A DNA stretch of 64,000 bases, taken from assembly GCA_030527795.1 (NCBI GenBank), contig JAUNAB010000009.1, forward strand, positions 39,479-103,478, in the 5' to 3' direction. A program made the position numbers and the translations under genes. Shown here one piece after another: positions 17,863-26,423 of the stretch. Source of the DNA: Pasteurellaceae bacterium (GTDB lineage: Bacteria > Pseudomonadota > Gammaproteobacteria > Enterobacterales > Pasteurellaceae). A model generated the notes under the pieces. The model had not been told where the DNA came from and ran no database searches. It saw only the letters and a list, made by a program, of their open reading frames with translations. Position 1 is the stretch's first letter. The number at the start of each line of letters is the position of its first letter.

Positions 17863-18588
17863 ATGAGTAGCTTTTTTGTAACAGGAACGGACACGAATGT
17901 GGGGAAAACGGTTTGTAGCCGAGCGATTATTCAAGCACTGCAAGGTGCAGGTGTACAAGTCGTGGGGTATAAACCCATCGCTTGTACCAAAGAAGAACCA
18001 ATTTATACGACCTTAATTGAACAAAATAGTGATTATGGCAATTTAGATAATGATGATGTCGCTGTCTTGCTTAATTCAACTCAGCAGAATCTGAGTTATC
18101 AAGATATTAATAGTTATACCTTTAATCATAATTTACCAATGATTAGCCCTGATTATCAACGGATTGATGTGGATAAAATTAATGCGGATTTAGCACGTTT
18201 GACACAGCAATATCAAGCGGTAGTGGTGGAAGGATCATTAGGGTGGATGACGCCATTGACTAAAACAGCTTTATTTTGTGATTGGGTTAAAGCACAGAAT
18301 ATGCCCGTAGTGTTGGTGGTGGGGATTAAAGAAGGCTGTATTAATCACGCCCTTTTGACTGCAAGATCGGTGCAACAAATGGGGATTCCTTTATTAGGTT
18401 GGATTGCAAATCGGATCAACCCTTGTTTAGCCCATTATTCACAAATTATTGATTTTCTTATTGAACATATTGATGCACCGTTACTTGGGCAAATTCCTTA
18501 TATTCACAAACCAGAAGAACAAGATGTGGGGCGTTTTATTACCGAACTTGATCGTTTAACGATGATGAAAACGGAATTAGTCAAATAA
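17863..18588 (+). CDS. bioD: Dethiobiotin synthetase BioD
   Basis: A 241-residue ATP-dependent enzyme that closes the ureido ring of dethiobiotin from DAPA and CO2. The P-loop is GTDTNVGKT (residues 8-16) followed by the conserved VGYKPIA lysine strand, and VVEGSLGWMTPL replaces the usual VEGAGG block, as in the second BioD (BioD2) form of Haemophilus. ATG 17863 has GAGGAGAG at 17851-17858. No other biotin gene is adjacent; the gene stands alone after recBD with an 84-base gap and ends in an uptake-word terminator. Confidence 0.9.
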   Translation: MSSFFVTGTDTNVGKTVCSRAIIQALQGAGVQVVGYKPIACTKEEPIYTTLIEQNSDYGNLDNDDVAVLLNSTQQNLSYQDINSYTFNHNLPMISPDYQRIDVDKINADLARLTQQYQAVVVEGSLGWMTPLTKTALFCDWVKAQNMPVVLVVGIKEGCINHALLTARSVQQMGIPLLGWIANRINPCLAHYSQIIDFLIEHIDAPLLGQIPYIHKPEEQDVGRFITELDRLTMMKTELVK

Positions 18589-18604
18589 GTTTGCCTATAT
18601 CAAT

Positions 18605-18638
18605 AAAAACCGCGGTCAAATTTTTCCGCGGTTTTTTG
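18605..18638. terminator. Inverted uptake-word terminator between bioD and sdaA
   Basis: AAAACCGCGG at 18606-18615 and CCGCGGTTTT at 18626-18635 form a stem between two converging genes; A and T runs on both sides allow use in both directions. The loop is shorter than in the other pairs. Confidence 0.8.
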
Positions 18639-18651
18639 ATTACAGCCTAAA

Positions 18652-20019
18652 CTAAGTACAAACAATTTTTATCGCTAGTCCGCCTTGCGAGGTTTCACGG
18701 TATTTCGCATTCATATCCTTGCCTGTTTCATACATTGTTTCAATCACTTTGTCTAAACTAACGTGTGGGTTGGTGGTTCGTCGCAATGCCATTCGGCTCG
18801 CATTAATCGCTTTAACGGAGGCAATCGCATTGCGTTCAATACAAGGCACTTGCACTTGTCCGCCCACAGGATCACAAGTTAAGCCTAAATTGTGTTCCAT
18901 TGCAATTTCTGCCGCAATACATACTTGTAAAGGGCTACCACCGAGAATTTCGGTTAGCCCAGCTGCTGCCATTGAACAAGCAACACCGACTTCGCCTTGG
19001 CAACCCACTTCCGCACCTGAAATAGATGCGTTCATTTTATATAGCGAACCTACAGCACTACACACTAACAAATAGCGTTCAATCACTTCTTGGCTTAATT
19101 CACCGATAAATTTTTTGTAATAAGATAAGACTGCTGGCACGATACCACAAGCGCCATTCGTTGGTGCGGTTACGACACGTCCCCCTGCGGCATTTTCTTC
19201 ATTTACCGCAAGGGCATACATATTAACCCAATCAACGACACGCATTGGATCATCGTGATAAAGGTTTTCATTGGCTTTTAACATCCGATATAGCCCAGAT
19301 GCACGGCGTACCACTTTTAATGGTCCAGGTAATAAGCCTTCAGTATGAAGCCCGTGTTCAATGCAGGCTTCCATTGTACGCCATACATCAGCTAAATGTT
19401 GTTCAGTCGCCTGTTTCCCGTGCAATGCAATTTCATTGGCAAAGATCATAGACGAAATGGGTAATCCATTCTCTTTGCATTGTTGTAGAATATCTTCCGC
19501 ACTGTTATATGGATAAGGAACTTGCACTTGTTGCGGTTGCTCAACACCAAAATGGGCATCATCAACAATAAAGCCACCACCAATGGAGTAATAGGTTTGG
19601 CGGTAGAGAACCTGTTCATCATGATAGGCGGTAATCACCATTCCATTTTCGTGCTTAGGTAAAAAGGTTTGGTGGAAAGTCATATTGATATCGTAATCAA
19701 AGGGAATAACCACCTTTCCTTCTGCAATAGGTAGTTGTTTACTTTGTTTTACGTTTGCAATAAAGATCGGGATGAGATCAATATCAACATTATGTGGGAG
19801 ATAACCAGCTAATCCCATAATGATTGCAATATCGGTATTATGTCCGTGGCCTGTCATAGACAATGAACCATAAACATCAACTTGAATTTTATTGACTTGA
19901 TTGAGCATTTTTTGCTCAATCAGGTCGTCAATAAATTGTTTACCCGCTTTCATCGGGCCCACAGTATGCGAGCTTGACGGACCTACGCCAATCTTGAACA
20001 TATCAAATACACTAATCAT
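18652..20019 (-). CDS. sdaA: L-serine ammonia-lyase (iron-sulfur type)
   Basis: A 455-residue single-chain enzyme converting L-serine to pyruvate and ammonia with a 4Fe-4S cluster. The N-terminal [18 protein letters not shown] and the cysteine-bearing blocks [11 protein letters not shown] and [14 protein letters not shown] match the cluster ligands known for SdaA. ATG 20019 is preceded by AGAGAAG; an upstream in-frame start lies in the hairpin region. It is downstream of the serine transporter gene sdaC in the same direction, so import and degradation are coupled, with an intergenic hairpin that may reduce sdaA expression. Confidence 0.96.
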   Translation of the reverse strand: MISVFDMFKIGVGPSSSHTVGPMKAGKQFIDDLIEQKMLNQVNKIQVDVYGSLSMTGHGHNTDIAIIMGLAGYLPHNVDIDLIPIFIANVKQSKQLPIAEGKVVIPFDYDINMTFHQTFLPKHENGMVITAYHDEQVLYRQTYYSIGGGFIVDDAHFGVEQPQQVQVPYPYNSAEDILQQCKENGLPISSMIFANEIALHGKQATEQHLADVWRTMEACIEHGLHTEGLLPGPLKVVRRASGLYRMLKANENLYHDDPMRVVDWVNMYALAVNEENAAGGRVVTAPTNGACGIVPAVLSYYKKFIGELSQEVIERYLLVCSAVGSLYKMNASISGAEVGCQGEVGVACSMAAAGLTEILGGSPLQVCIAAEIAMEHNLGLTCDPVGGQVQVPCIERNAIASVKAINASRMALRRTTNPHVSLDKVIETMYETGKDMNAKYRETSQGGLAIKIVCT

Positions 20020-20035
20020 AAACTTCTCTAAAGAA

Positions 20036-20065
20036 TAAAAACCTTTGGCAAAGATTGCCAAAGGA
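20036..20065 (-). terminator. Intercistronic hairpin between sdaC and sdaA
   Basis: CCTTTGGCA (20042-20050) and TGCCAAAGG (20056-20064) pair; on the minus strand TTTTTATT follows. It is likely a partial terminator that sets the ratio of transporter to deaminase. Confidence 0.55.
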
Positions 20066-20101
20066 AAATGGATAACGTGCTATTATACCTAAACTTTGGC
20101 A

Positions 20102-21352
20102 TTAAAATAAACGATAAATGACCGCGGTAATAGCGATTAATCCCATAACGATAACAAATAAATTGCTGAGTTTTTCATTGCTATAACGTTGCATTGCAGG
20201 GACTTTATAAATGGCGTACATTGGCATAATAAATAAAATCATAGCAATGATCGGACCGCCAAGGGATTCAATTAAGCCTAAAATGCTTGGATTGAGAATG
20301 GCGACGCCCCAAAGAGTGAATAAGAAAAAGACCGCGGATCCATAATTCAATTTTTTGCGATTAATCGGTTTATCCGAGCCATAAAGTTTAGTAAATAACC
20401 CTTCTAATCCTTCCCGTGCACCCAAATAATGTCCGAAAAATGAACTAGCAATAGCGAGAAAGGCAACTAAAGGTCCAAGATAGGCGATAAATGGAGTATC
20501 AAATTTGTTTGCAAGGAAAGACAAGATACTAATATTTTGTGCTTTGGCTTCAGCAAGTTCTGCTGGAGTAAGAGTTAGCACACAGCTAAATACAAACAAC
20601 ATCACAAAAATAAGCAAAATCGTTGCTGTGCCTTTTAGCGTATGGCTTGCGTGTTTTTCGGTGGTGGCAATATCTGCATATTGGCGTTGTTGTGATAGCG
20701 AAAATGCCGAAATTGCTGGGGAATGGTTGAATGAAAAGACTAAGACAGGAATGGTAAGCCATAAGGTTTGAACCCAGTCACTTGCACTTGGGGTTTGTGA
20801 AAACATTGCCCCATTCCATTGCGGAATTAAATACAGTGATAAAGCAAATAAAATGAAAACCAATGGATACACTAACCATTCGGTAATTTTCAACATCACT
20901 TTTTCATTCATTAGCATAATGGAAATGAAGGTAGCAATTAAGATAAATGAAAGAAGGGCGCGATTTGGCGAAGGTAAATGTAATTGGTTCACAATAAATG
21001 AATCAACGGTATTGGTAATGCCATTGCCATAAATTAATAAAATCGGAAAAATAGCAAAAAAATAGAGCAGAGTAATTAATTTCCCTGCGGTTTTGCCAAA
21101 ATGTTCTTCTACCACTTGGGTAATATCGCTACCAGGTTTTGACGAAGACAACACAAAACGGGATAAACCACGATGGGCGAGATAGGTCATTGGTCCGACC
21201 AAAATAGCCATAACAATTAGTGGATAAATGCCACCCATACCCGCATTGATGGGTAAGAATAACACGCCTGCACCAACGGCGGTGCCAAATAAATTAATTA
21301 CCCAAGTAATATCAAATTTATTCCATTTGGGTGTTGGATTTTCAATAGACAT
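20102..21352 (-). CDS. sdaC: Serine:proton symporter SdaC
   Basis: A 416-residue inner-membrane amino-acid permease of the HAAAP family. The N-terminus ([22 protein letters not shown]) is the typical first helix with the Gly-rich substrate loop, and about eleven hydrophobic segments follow. It imports L-serine for the deaminase encoded 82 bases downstream. AAGGAA precedes ATG 21352. A CRP-like site lies about 120 bases upstream. Confidence 0.95.
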   Translation of the reverse strand: MSIENPTPKWNKFDITWVINLFGTAVGAGVLFLPINAGMGGIYPLIVMAILVGPMTYLAHRGLSRFVLSSSKPGSDITQVVEEHFGKTAGKLITLLYFFAIFPILLIYGNGITNTVDSFIVNQLHLPSPNRALLSFILIATFISIMLMNEKVMLKITEWLVYPLVFILFALSLYLIPQWNGAMFSQTPSASDWVQTLWLTIPVLVFSFNHSPAISAFSLSQQRQYADIATTEKHASHTLKGTATILLIFVMLFVFSCVLTLTPAELAEAKAQNISILSFLANKFDTPFIAYLGPLVAFLAIASSFFGHYLGAREGLEGLFTKLYGSDKPINRKKLNYGSAVFFLFTLWGVAILNPSILGLIESLGGPIIAMILFIMPMYAIYKVPAMQRYSNEKLSNLFVIVMGLIAITAVIYRLF

Positions 21353-21473
21353 AAATGTTCCTTTTTCTAAAAATTTAGATGTGATGTGTGGTTTATTTCA
21401 GCATAACAAGTATGAAATGCTAGATAATACGCATAATATAGTGATTACATTTTTTTGCAAAAGCGAATAAAAG

Positions 21474-21497
21474 AAATTGTGATAATTATCAAATAAT
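21474..21497. promoter_or_regulatory. Possible CRP site upstream of sdaC
   Basis: TGTGA (21478-21482), six bases, TCAAA (21489-21493), flanked by AAAT on the left, differs by one base from the TGTGA-N6-TCACA consensus half-sites. The distance from the sdaC start fits activation of a catabolic operon. Only one such match supports it. Confidence 0.35.
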
Positions 21498-21550
21498 TTG
21501 TGATTAATTGGCGAGTAAACTAGCGATGGGTTTGATTCTGATGAAAGAGA

Positions 21551-21570
21551 AAAACCGCGGTCAAAAATTC
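21551..21570 (+). repeat. Single uptake word in intergenic DNA
   Basis: AAAACCGCGGTCAAAAATT lies alone between sdaC and yacL without an inverted partner, so its presence is not explained by termination. Confidence 0.7.
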
Positions 21571-21593
21571 ATTTGTTTTTTTATAGGGAAATC

Positions 21594-21953
21594 TTATTGG
21601 ATAAAATTAAGATAAGAATGCAGAAAATGCTCAAAATCCTCTAATCCGCAAAAGGCAATACTTTCTTGCTCGTAGAAATAAAAATCTGTTTCTAATAATT
21701 CATCTTCATTATTTAAAGTTAAATTATTAGCTCGGATCATAATTTCATCAATATGGATAAACAGACTATATTCATGCCCGATAAATTGTTGTTCTGTATT
21801 GGGTTTTGCTTTGACTTGTTCAATTAACTGTAAAAGTTGTAATGCTAATTGGGGTAAGTTTTGTTCACTATTAAACCAATTGGCAACGGCTTGATGCTCC
21901 ATTGAGCAACTTAAATACACATTGCCAAGAAATTGGGTAAATTGGTAATCCAT
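21594..21953 (-). CDS. yacL: UPF0231 family protein YacL
   Basis: A 119-residue acidic cytoplasmic protein. The MDYQF start, the GHEYSLFIHIDEIMIRAN centre and YEQESIAFCGLEDF near the end match the UPF0231/YacL family, whose function is unknown. It follows erpA on the same strand after 14 bases, the same order as in H. influenzae, which supports co-transcription with the iron-sulfur carrier. Confidence 0.9.
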   Translation of the reverse strand: MDYQFTQFLGNVYLSCSMEHQAVANWFNSEQNLPQLALQLLQLIEQVKAKPNTEQQFIGHEYSLFIHIDEIMIRANNLTLNNEDELLETDFYFYEQESIAFCGLEDFEHFLHSYLNFIQ

Positions 21954-21967
21954 TAAATAAAAGGCGA

Positions 21968-22309
21968 TTAGATACTAAAAGATGAACCGCAGCCACAGGT
22001 TGTGGACGCATTAGGATTGTTGACGATGAAGCGTGAACCTTCTAGCCCTTCGGTGTAATCAACCGTGCCACCGATAAGATATTGCAAACTCATAGGATCG
22101 ATCACAAGTTGAACGCCTGAGTTTTCAATGGTTAAATCGCCATCATTGACTTTTTCATCAAAGGTAAATCCATATTGGAAGCCGCTACAACCGCCCCCAG
22201 TAATATAAACCCGCAATTTTAATTCTGGATTTTCTTCATCGCTAATTAATGCTTTGACTTTATTTGCCGCCGCATCGGTAAAGGTAAGCGGAATTGCCAT
22301 CTCTGTCAT
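21968..22309 (-). CDS. erpA: Iron-sulfur cluster insertion protein ErpA
   Basis: A 113-residue A-type carrier delivering 4Fe-4S clusters to apoproteins. The three cluster cysteines are in [11 protein letters not shown] and near the C-terminus in [11 protein letters not shown]. The length equals the E. coli protein (114). Two start codons, ATG 22309 and ATG 22300, are possible; GGGGA lies upstream of the first. It is divergent from map. Confidence 0.96.
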   Translation of the reverse strand: MTEMAIPLTFTDAAANKVKALISDEENPELKLRVYITGGGCSGFQYGFTFDEKVNDGDLTIENSGVQLVIDPMSLQYLIGGTVDYTEGLEGSRFIVNNPNASTTCGCGSSFSI

Positions 22310-22446
22310 TATTATTCCCCACTTGCTATACTTTCAAAGCGGTTATTATCTAATAAGCGTAAGATGTGTTCAAGGATATTTTCACATAAGTGTGAATTAG
22401 TGTTATCATAATGCCTAAATTCAAGTCTACATTAAAGGGGAACATG

Positions 22447-23250
22447 ATGGCAATTCCATTAAGAACCGAACAAGAAATTGAGAAATTACGCGAAGCCTGT
22501 AAGCTTGCGTCTGATGTATTAGTGATGATTGAACCTTATGTGAAAGCAGGGGTGAGTACAGGCGAGCTTGACCGCATTTGTCATCATTATATGGTGAATG
22601 AACAAAAGGTTATTCCCGCCTGTTTGAATTATCACGGTTTTCCTAAATCGGTTTGCATTTCGCTAAACGAAGTGGTCTGCCACGGAATTCCAAGTGATGA
22701 TAAGATATTGAAAGATGGCGATATTTTGAATATTGATGTAACCGTGGTCAAAGACGGTTATTATGGCGACAATTCTAAAATGTATATTGTCGGGGAAACC
22801 AATATTCGCAGTAAAAAACTTTGCCAAGCGGCACAAGAAGCGTTATATGTCGGGCTACGTAAAGTGAAGCCAGGTATACGACTAAAAGAAATTGGGATAG
22901 CGGTGCAAAAATATACTGAAGCACAGGGTTTTAGCGTGGTGCGTGAATATTGTGGACATGGGATCGGAACTGAATTTCATTGTGAACCACAGGTGTTGCA
23001 CTATAATGGCGATGATGGCGGCGTAGTGCTTAAAGCAGGGATGGTGTTTACGATTGAACCGATGATTAATGCAGGCAAACGCGAAGTGCGTTTAATGGGC
23101 GATGGTTGGACAGTTAAAACCAAAGATCGTAGCCATTCCGCACAATATGAGCATCAAATTGTAGTCACCGAAACAGGTTGTGAAGTGATGACTATTCGTG
23201 ACGAAGAAATCGCAGAAGGAAGAATTCAGCGAATAATGGTTAATAATTAA
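22447..23250 (+). CDS. map: Methionine aminopeptidase, type I
   Basis: A 267-residue metalloenzyme removing the N-terminal methionine from new proteins. The five metal ligands are visible in order: NIDVTV, GDNSKM, CGHGIGTEFH, FTIEPMI and QYEHQI. Two consecutive ATGs (22444, 22447) follow AAAGGGG (22434-22440); the second aligns with the family start MAI and is chosen. The sequence is highly conserved with E. coli Map. It is followed by an uptake-word terminator that marks the end of core sequence before the phage-derived element. Confidence 0.96.
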   Translation: MAIPLRTEQEIEKLREACKLASDVLVMIEPYVKAGVSTGELDRICHHYMVNEQKVIPACLNYHGFPKSVCISLNEVVCHGIPSDDKILKDGDILNIDVTVVKDGYYGDNSKMYIVGETNIRSKKLCQAAQEALYVGLRKVKPGIRLKEIGIAVQKYTEAQGFSVVREYCGHGIGTEFHCEPQVLHYNGDDGGVVLKAGMVFTIEPMINAGKREVRLMGDGWTVKTKDRSHSAQYEHQIVVTETGCEVMTIRDEEIAEGRIQRIMVNN

Positions 23251-23263
23251 CGCTAAATCACAA

Positions 23264-23309
23264 AAAACGCGGTCAAAAATTTAAACGTATTTTGACCGCG
23301 GTTTTTTTA
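23264..23309 (+). terminator. Inverted uptake-word terminator after map
   Basis: The left copy is imperfect (AACGCGGTCAAAAA at about 23266-23279), the right one perfect (TTTTGACCGCGGTTTT). The stem is followed by seven T. Confidence 0.8.
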
Positions 23310-23444
23310 TGCTCTCTCCTTACACTCGAACAACGCCGTCAAGCAAAAGCACGTTCCAAATTGGCGGACTGGGATTGATTATTTTAGTTTCATTTCATCA
23401 TAAAAAAGACTACAGTAGGACTACAAACCAAAAGGGATATTATT

Positions 23445-23711
23445 ATGAGTGAAACCTATATTAGAGCAAGAGTTGATAACCAAATTAAGCAAGATGCAAC
23501 CTTGGCATTACAGGCAATGGGAATGACAATGTCTGAATTTTTGCGTATTGCGATTACGCGTGTTGCAAAAGAAAAAGCCATTCCATTTGATATACGTGTA
23601 CCAAATGAAACAACCTTACAAGCTGTTCAAGAAGGGCGAGCGATTTTAGCCAAGGCACAACGCGGTTTTGATAATGCGGAAACGTTGTTTAATGAACTCG
23701 ACAAAAACTAA
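23445..23711 (+). CDS. dinJ: DinJ/RelB-family antitoxin
   Basis: An 88-residue protein with an N-terminal ribbon-helix-helix (ETYIRARVDNQIKQDATLAL, then MGMTMSEFLRIAITRVA) and a charged C-terminal tail that would wrap the toxin. DinJ proteins bind their own promoter and neutralise YafQ. AAAGGGA precedes the start, and the toxin start overlaps the last 20 bases, the usual arrangement for translational coupling. The toxin-antitoxin pair heads the phage-derived element. Confidence 0.88.
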   Translation: MSETYIRARVDNQIKQDATLALQAMGMTMSEFLRIAITRVAKEKAIPFDIRVPNETTLQAVQEGRAILAKAQRGFDNAETLFNELDKN

Positions 23712-24006
23712 ACGTGCAAATTTACCACGTCAGTCGTGGTTTACCAAAGCCTTTGAAAAAGATTGGCAACGCCTGAATAAATCGGGTCGCTATGATATGC
23801 ACGCTTTGAAAAAGGTAATGCAATTACTCATTGCAAATGATGAACCTTTACCAGCAGAATATGTTGATCACGAATTAAAAGGAAGTCTAGCAGGATCAAG
23901 AGAATGTCATATTGGGGGCGACTTTTTGCTAATTTATCAACTTGATGAAACGAATAATGGCATTGTGTTTACCCGAACAGGCACACATTTCGAGCTTTTT
24001 AAATAA
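23692..24006 (+). CDS. yafQ: YafQ-family mRNA interferase toxin
   Basis: A 104-residue RelE-superfamily toxin that would cleave mRNA on the ribosome. The conserved YVDHELKGSLAGSRECHIGGDFLLIYQL region and the C-terminal TGTHFELF with its catalytic histidine are present; the usual PDWLLIY reads GDFLLIY here. ATG 23692 lies inside dinJ. A hairpin terminator follows at once, so the pair is a separate unit. Activity cannot be judged from sequence, but no disruption is seen. Confidence 0.87.
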   Translation: MNSTKTKRANLPRQSWFTKAFEKDWQRLNKSGRYDMHALKKVMQLLIANDEPLPAEYVDHELKGSLAGSRECHIGGDFLLIYQLDETNNGIVFTRTGTHFELFK

Positions 24007-24012
24007 TAAATA

Positions 24013-24036
24013 AACCGCCACGATGGCGGTTTTTTG
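24013..24036 (+). terminator. Terminator of the toxin-antitoxin unit
   Basis: AACCGCC / GGCGGTT stem with a five-base loop and TTTTTT tail, seven bases after the yafQ stop. Confidence 0.85.
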
Positions 24037-24122
24037 TTATCCCCCTTTTCACATCGCCATGCACTCGCTATCTTTTTTCTTATTCCACACAATAGTCATA
24101 CCTTTTCTTTTACCTGATTGCT

Positions 24123-24626
24123 ATGACTGCCGAATTAAACCGTCAAATTGAAAACCTTATCCGCTTTGGCACGATTGCCGAAGTGGATCATCAACAGCGT
24201 CGTGCACGTGTGCAATCAGGCAAGATTTTAACCGATTGGCTACCTTGGGTCGCTTTTCGTGCTGGCACAACTAAAATTTGGTCGCCTGTCAATGTGGGCG
24301 AACAGTGTCTAATTTTGGCAGCCAATGGCGAGCTAACGACCGCGGTCATTTTAAGCGCCATTTTTTCTCTTGCTCACGACACCCCGAGCTATTCCCCTGA
24401 CGAACACGTCATTGAATTTGCTGACGGGGCAAAAATTCTCTACAACCAAGCAAGTTCAGCATTGAATGTGACAGGCATTAAAACGGCTCACATTGTGGCA
24501 AGCGAGTCAGTGACCGCCGAAACGCCCAAAGTGATTTGCACGCAAGATGTAGAAATCGGTGGAAATTTATTGGTTAAAGGGGGGATGACAACCAATGGCA
24601 GTGCCACGATTCAAGGTTCGCCGTGA
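24123..24626 (+). CDS. Phage baseplate spike protein (P2 gpV-like), C-terminally shortened
   Basis: A 167-residue homologue of the P2 tail spike/baseplate V protein: N-terminal OB-fold region (NLIRFGTIAEVDHQQRRARV), the WLPWVAFRAGTTKIWSPVNVGEQ block, then the start of the beta-helix (LNVTGIKTAHIVASESVTAE). P2 gpV is about 211 residues and ends in a tip with an HxH iron site; this protein stops before any such motif. Its end overlaps the replication gene by 32 bases in another frame. No other tail gene is present, so it is probably a leftover of a deleted tail operon rather than a working spike. Confidence 0.8.
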   Translation: MTAELNRQIENLIRFGTIAEVDHQQRRARVQSGKILTDWLPWVAFRAGTTKIWSPVNVGEQCLILAANGELTTAVILSAIFSLAHDTPSYSPDEHVIEFADGAKILYNQASSALNVTGIKTAHIVASESVTAETPKVICTQDVEIGGNLLVKGGMTTNGSATIQGSP

Positions 24627-25917
24627 TTATATTAAACAAATGGTGCTTATTAATGAAGATGATGTTGATGAGCAAATTCCGTTAGATGAAATGTTTTATA
24701 AAACCGTTTCTAATCCTGCCGTTCGCCGTTGTGAATTAATGGTGCGTATGCGTGGTTTTGAAGAGATTGCGAAACGAATGGATTATGCCGCGGAGTTTTA
24801 TACCTTGACTGCACCAAGTGCCTATCACGCAGTACATAGTCAGGGCGGGTTTATTTCCCATTGGAATTTTAGTAGCCCGAAAGATACGCAAGCCTATTTG
24901 TGTAAACAATTTGCCAAAATCCGTGCCAGTCTAGCTCGTAAAAATATTAAGCCTTTTGGTTTTCGGGTGGTTGAACCGCACCACGATGGTACGCCACATT
25001 GGCATTTATTGTTGTTTATGCCGAAAGTTGCGGTGCAAACGGTACGTGACACCTTTCGCCGTTATGCGTTGGAAGTGGACGGCAACGAACAGGGGGCAAA
25101 TGAGCATCGGTTTAAATTTGAGCCGATTGATTGGGAGAAAGGCTCTGCTACGGGCTACATTGCAAAATATGTGGCGAAAAATATTGACGGTTATGCTTGT
25201 GATGAGGATAAAGATATGGAAACAGGCGAGAGTTTAAAAAATATGTCAAAAAATGTGTCAGCGTGGGCTGCCAAATGGCGTATTCGTCAATTTCAACAAT
25301 TAGGTGGTTCGCCTGTGACGGTTTGGCGTGAATTACGGCGTCAAGCAGGCAAAGCCGTGGAAGGCGATGAATTGCTTACTCAATTAGTGGAAGCGGCTGA
25401 CCGTGGCGATTGGGCGGAATATTGTTTGTTACAAGGTCAAGGAAAACCGACAGTGAAACGTGAAGAATTACAAGCTCGCACACTTTATGAAGACCGTGCG
25501 CCAAATCAATATGGCGAAGTGAGTAAAAAAATTATTGGGTTCTATCATCAGCAACTTGAGAAAGTTCGCAAAGTGTTGACGCGGACAAAAAACTATAAAC
25601 TGGTTAAGAAAAGTGTGCGCGGTCTTAATGGGGGCAACACAGACGAGCGTAGCGAGTCAACACATTGCGTGCGAAGCACGCCTTGGAGTTCTGTCAATAA
25701 CTGTACGGTACGAAAAATAGACAATGTGAAAGCGGTGCTCGATTTTCACGCGGATGAGTTGGAATTATTGAAAACCATCCTTGAAATTAAGCAAGTTCCA
25801 CGGCGTTGGATAACAGATCATCGGTTAGCAAGGTTATTGCAAGGGGATTACATTGAAATTATGGGCGGAGTGAAACTTCGTTGGAATGGGTATGATGTGA
25901 ATTTTGTGAAGCATTAA
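24595..25917 (+). CDS. P2 gpA-like rolling-circle replication endonuclease, N-terminally truncated
   Basis: A 440-residue protein matching the C-terminal two thirds of phage P2 gpA, which nicks the origin and starts rolling-circle replication. The HUH nickase core is intact: EPHHDGTPHWHLLLF (His135 and His137) and the paired tyrosines TGYIAKY (Tyr188, Tyr192), equivalent to P2 Tyr450/Tyr454. Alignment by those tyrosines shows that about 260 N-terminal residues are missing. The start lies inside the gpV-like gene with GGGGGG (24579-24584) upstream, so it may still be translated. The central segment around 25640-25680 looks like a species-specific insertion. Confidence 0.8.
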   Translation: MAVPRFKVRRDYIKQMVLINEDDVDEQIPLDEMFYKTVSNPAVRRCELMVRMRGFEEIAKRMDYAAEFYTLTAPSAYHAVHSQGGFISHWNFSSPKDTQAYLCKQFAKIRASLARKNIKPFGFRVVEPHHDGTPHWHLLLFMPKVAVQTVRDTFRRYALEVDGNEQGANEHRFKFEPIDWEKGSATGYIAKYVAKNIDGYACDEDKDMETGESLKNMSKNVSAWAAKWRIRQFQQLGGSPVTVWRELRRQAGKAVEGDELLTQLVEAADRGDWAEYCLLQGQGKPTVKREELQARTLYEDRAPNQYGEVSKKIIGFYHQQLEKVRKVLTRTKNYKLVKKSVRGLNGGNTDERSESTHCVRSTPWSSVNNCTVRKIDNVKAVLDFHADELELLKTILEIKQVPRRWITDHRLARLLQGDYIEIMGGVKLRWNGYDVNFVKH

Positions 25918-25930
25918 GGGGGAAATGATG
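25864..25930 (+). repeat. First copy of duplicated replication-gene 3' end
   Basis: The last 54 bases of the gpA-like gene plus the following ribosome site (GGCGGAGTGAAACTTCG through AATGATG) are repeated, decayed, at 26357-26423. The two copies flank the unknown gene at 25928. Confidence 0.75.
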
Positions 25931-26341
25931 AAACCTGAATTATTTGCAGTGCATTCAATTCCTGTTAATAAACAAGCATTTGTTACTGTTTATAGCAGTG
26001 AATCAAGAAATGGTTGGGAAATTCAACGTTGTGAGGAGTATGAGAATACCCTATTAGCCATTGAAAATATCAATAATCAGCTAAGAGAGCTTAAGGAAAA
26101 AAGATATTTACTAGGTAAAAATGATTATTTATTTCTAAAAAGAAAGTTAGCGGCAAAATATGATTATCTCCAAAAGGAACTTAGAAGACTTAAAGAAAAG
26201 CACCAAATAATTAGCAGATACAAAGGAACTGTTGATTTTTCATCAATATTAATTGATGAATTATACAAGGTAATTAGCCAAGAAAAGTTTGAAGCTGCGA
26301 TGAGAAATGCTAAAGCTAAGTATTTGACTCTAACAACATAG
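25928..26341 (+). CDS. Hypothetical coiled-coil protein, cargo of the phage-derived element
   Basis: I do not recognise this 137-residue protein. It is Lys/Glu/Leu-rich, has no signal peptide or membrane helix, and its centre (about residues 40-100, with LAIENINNQLRELKEK, then YDYLQKELRRLKEKH) should form a two-stranded coiled coil. It has a strong ribosome site (GGGGGG at 25918-25923) and the second of two adjacent ATGs gives the better spacing. It is more AT-rich than the replication gene. Flanking copies of the replication-gene end show that it was added to the element as an insert. Its position before a methyltransferase suggests a role in defence or counter-defence, which is guesswork. 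Confidence 0.6.
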   Translation: MKPELFAVHSIPVNKQAFVTVYSSESRNGWEIQRCEEYENTLLAIENINNQLRELKEKRYLLGKNDYLFLKRKLAAKYDYLQKELRRLKEKHQIISRYKGTVDFSSILIDELYKVISQEKFEAAMRNAKAKYLTLTT

Positions 26342-26356
26342 GGCTAAGAGATTATA

Positions 26357-26423
26357 GTCGGAGTGAGACTTCGTTGAGAATGGATATGATATTAATTTTG
26401 TGAAGCATTAGGGGGTAATGATG
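26357..26423 (+). repeat. Second, decayed copy of the replication-gene 3' end
   Basis: About 67 bases align with 25864-25930 with scattered substitutions and small indels that destroy the reading frame, but the ribosome site GGGGG and the ATGATG start pair are kept and now serve the methyltransferase. Confidence 0.75.

Noticed and set aside
23310..23366. Short open stretch after the map terminator that reads LTLEQRRQAKARSKLADWD
   Set aside because: It might be the remnant of a phage tail-completion gene, but it is too short and has no supporting neighbour, so I do not call it.
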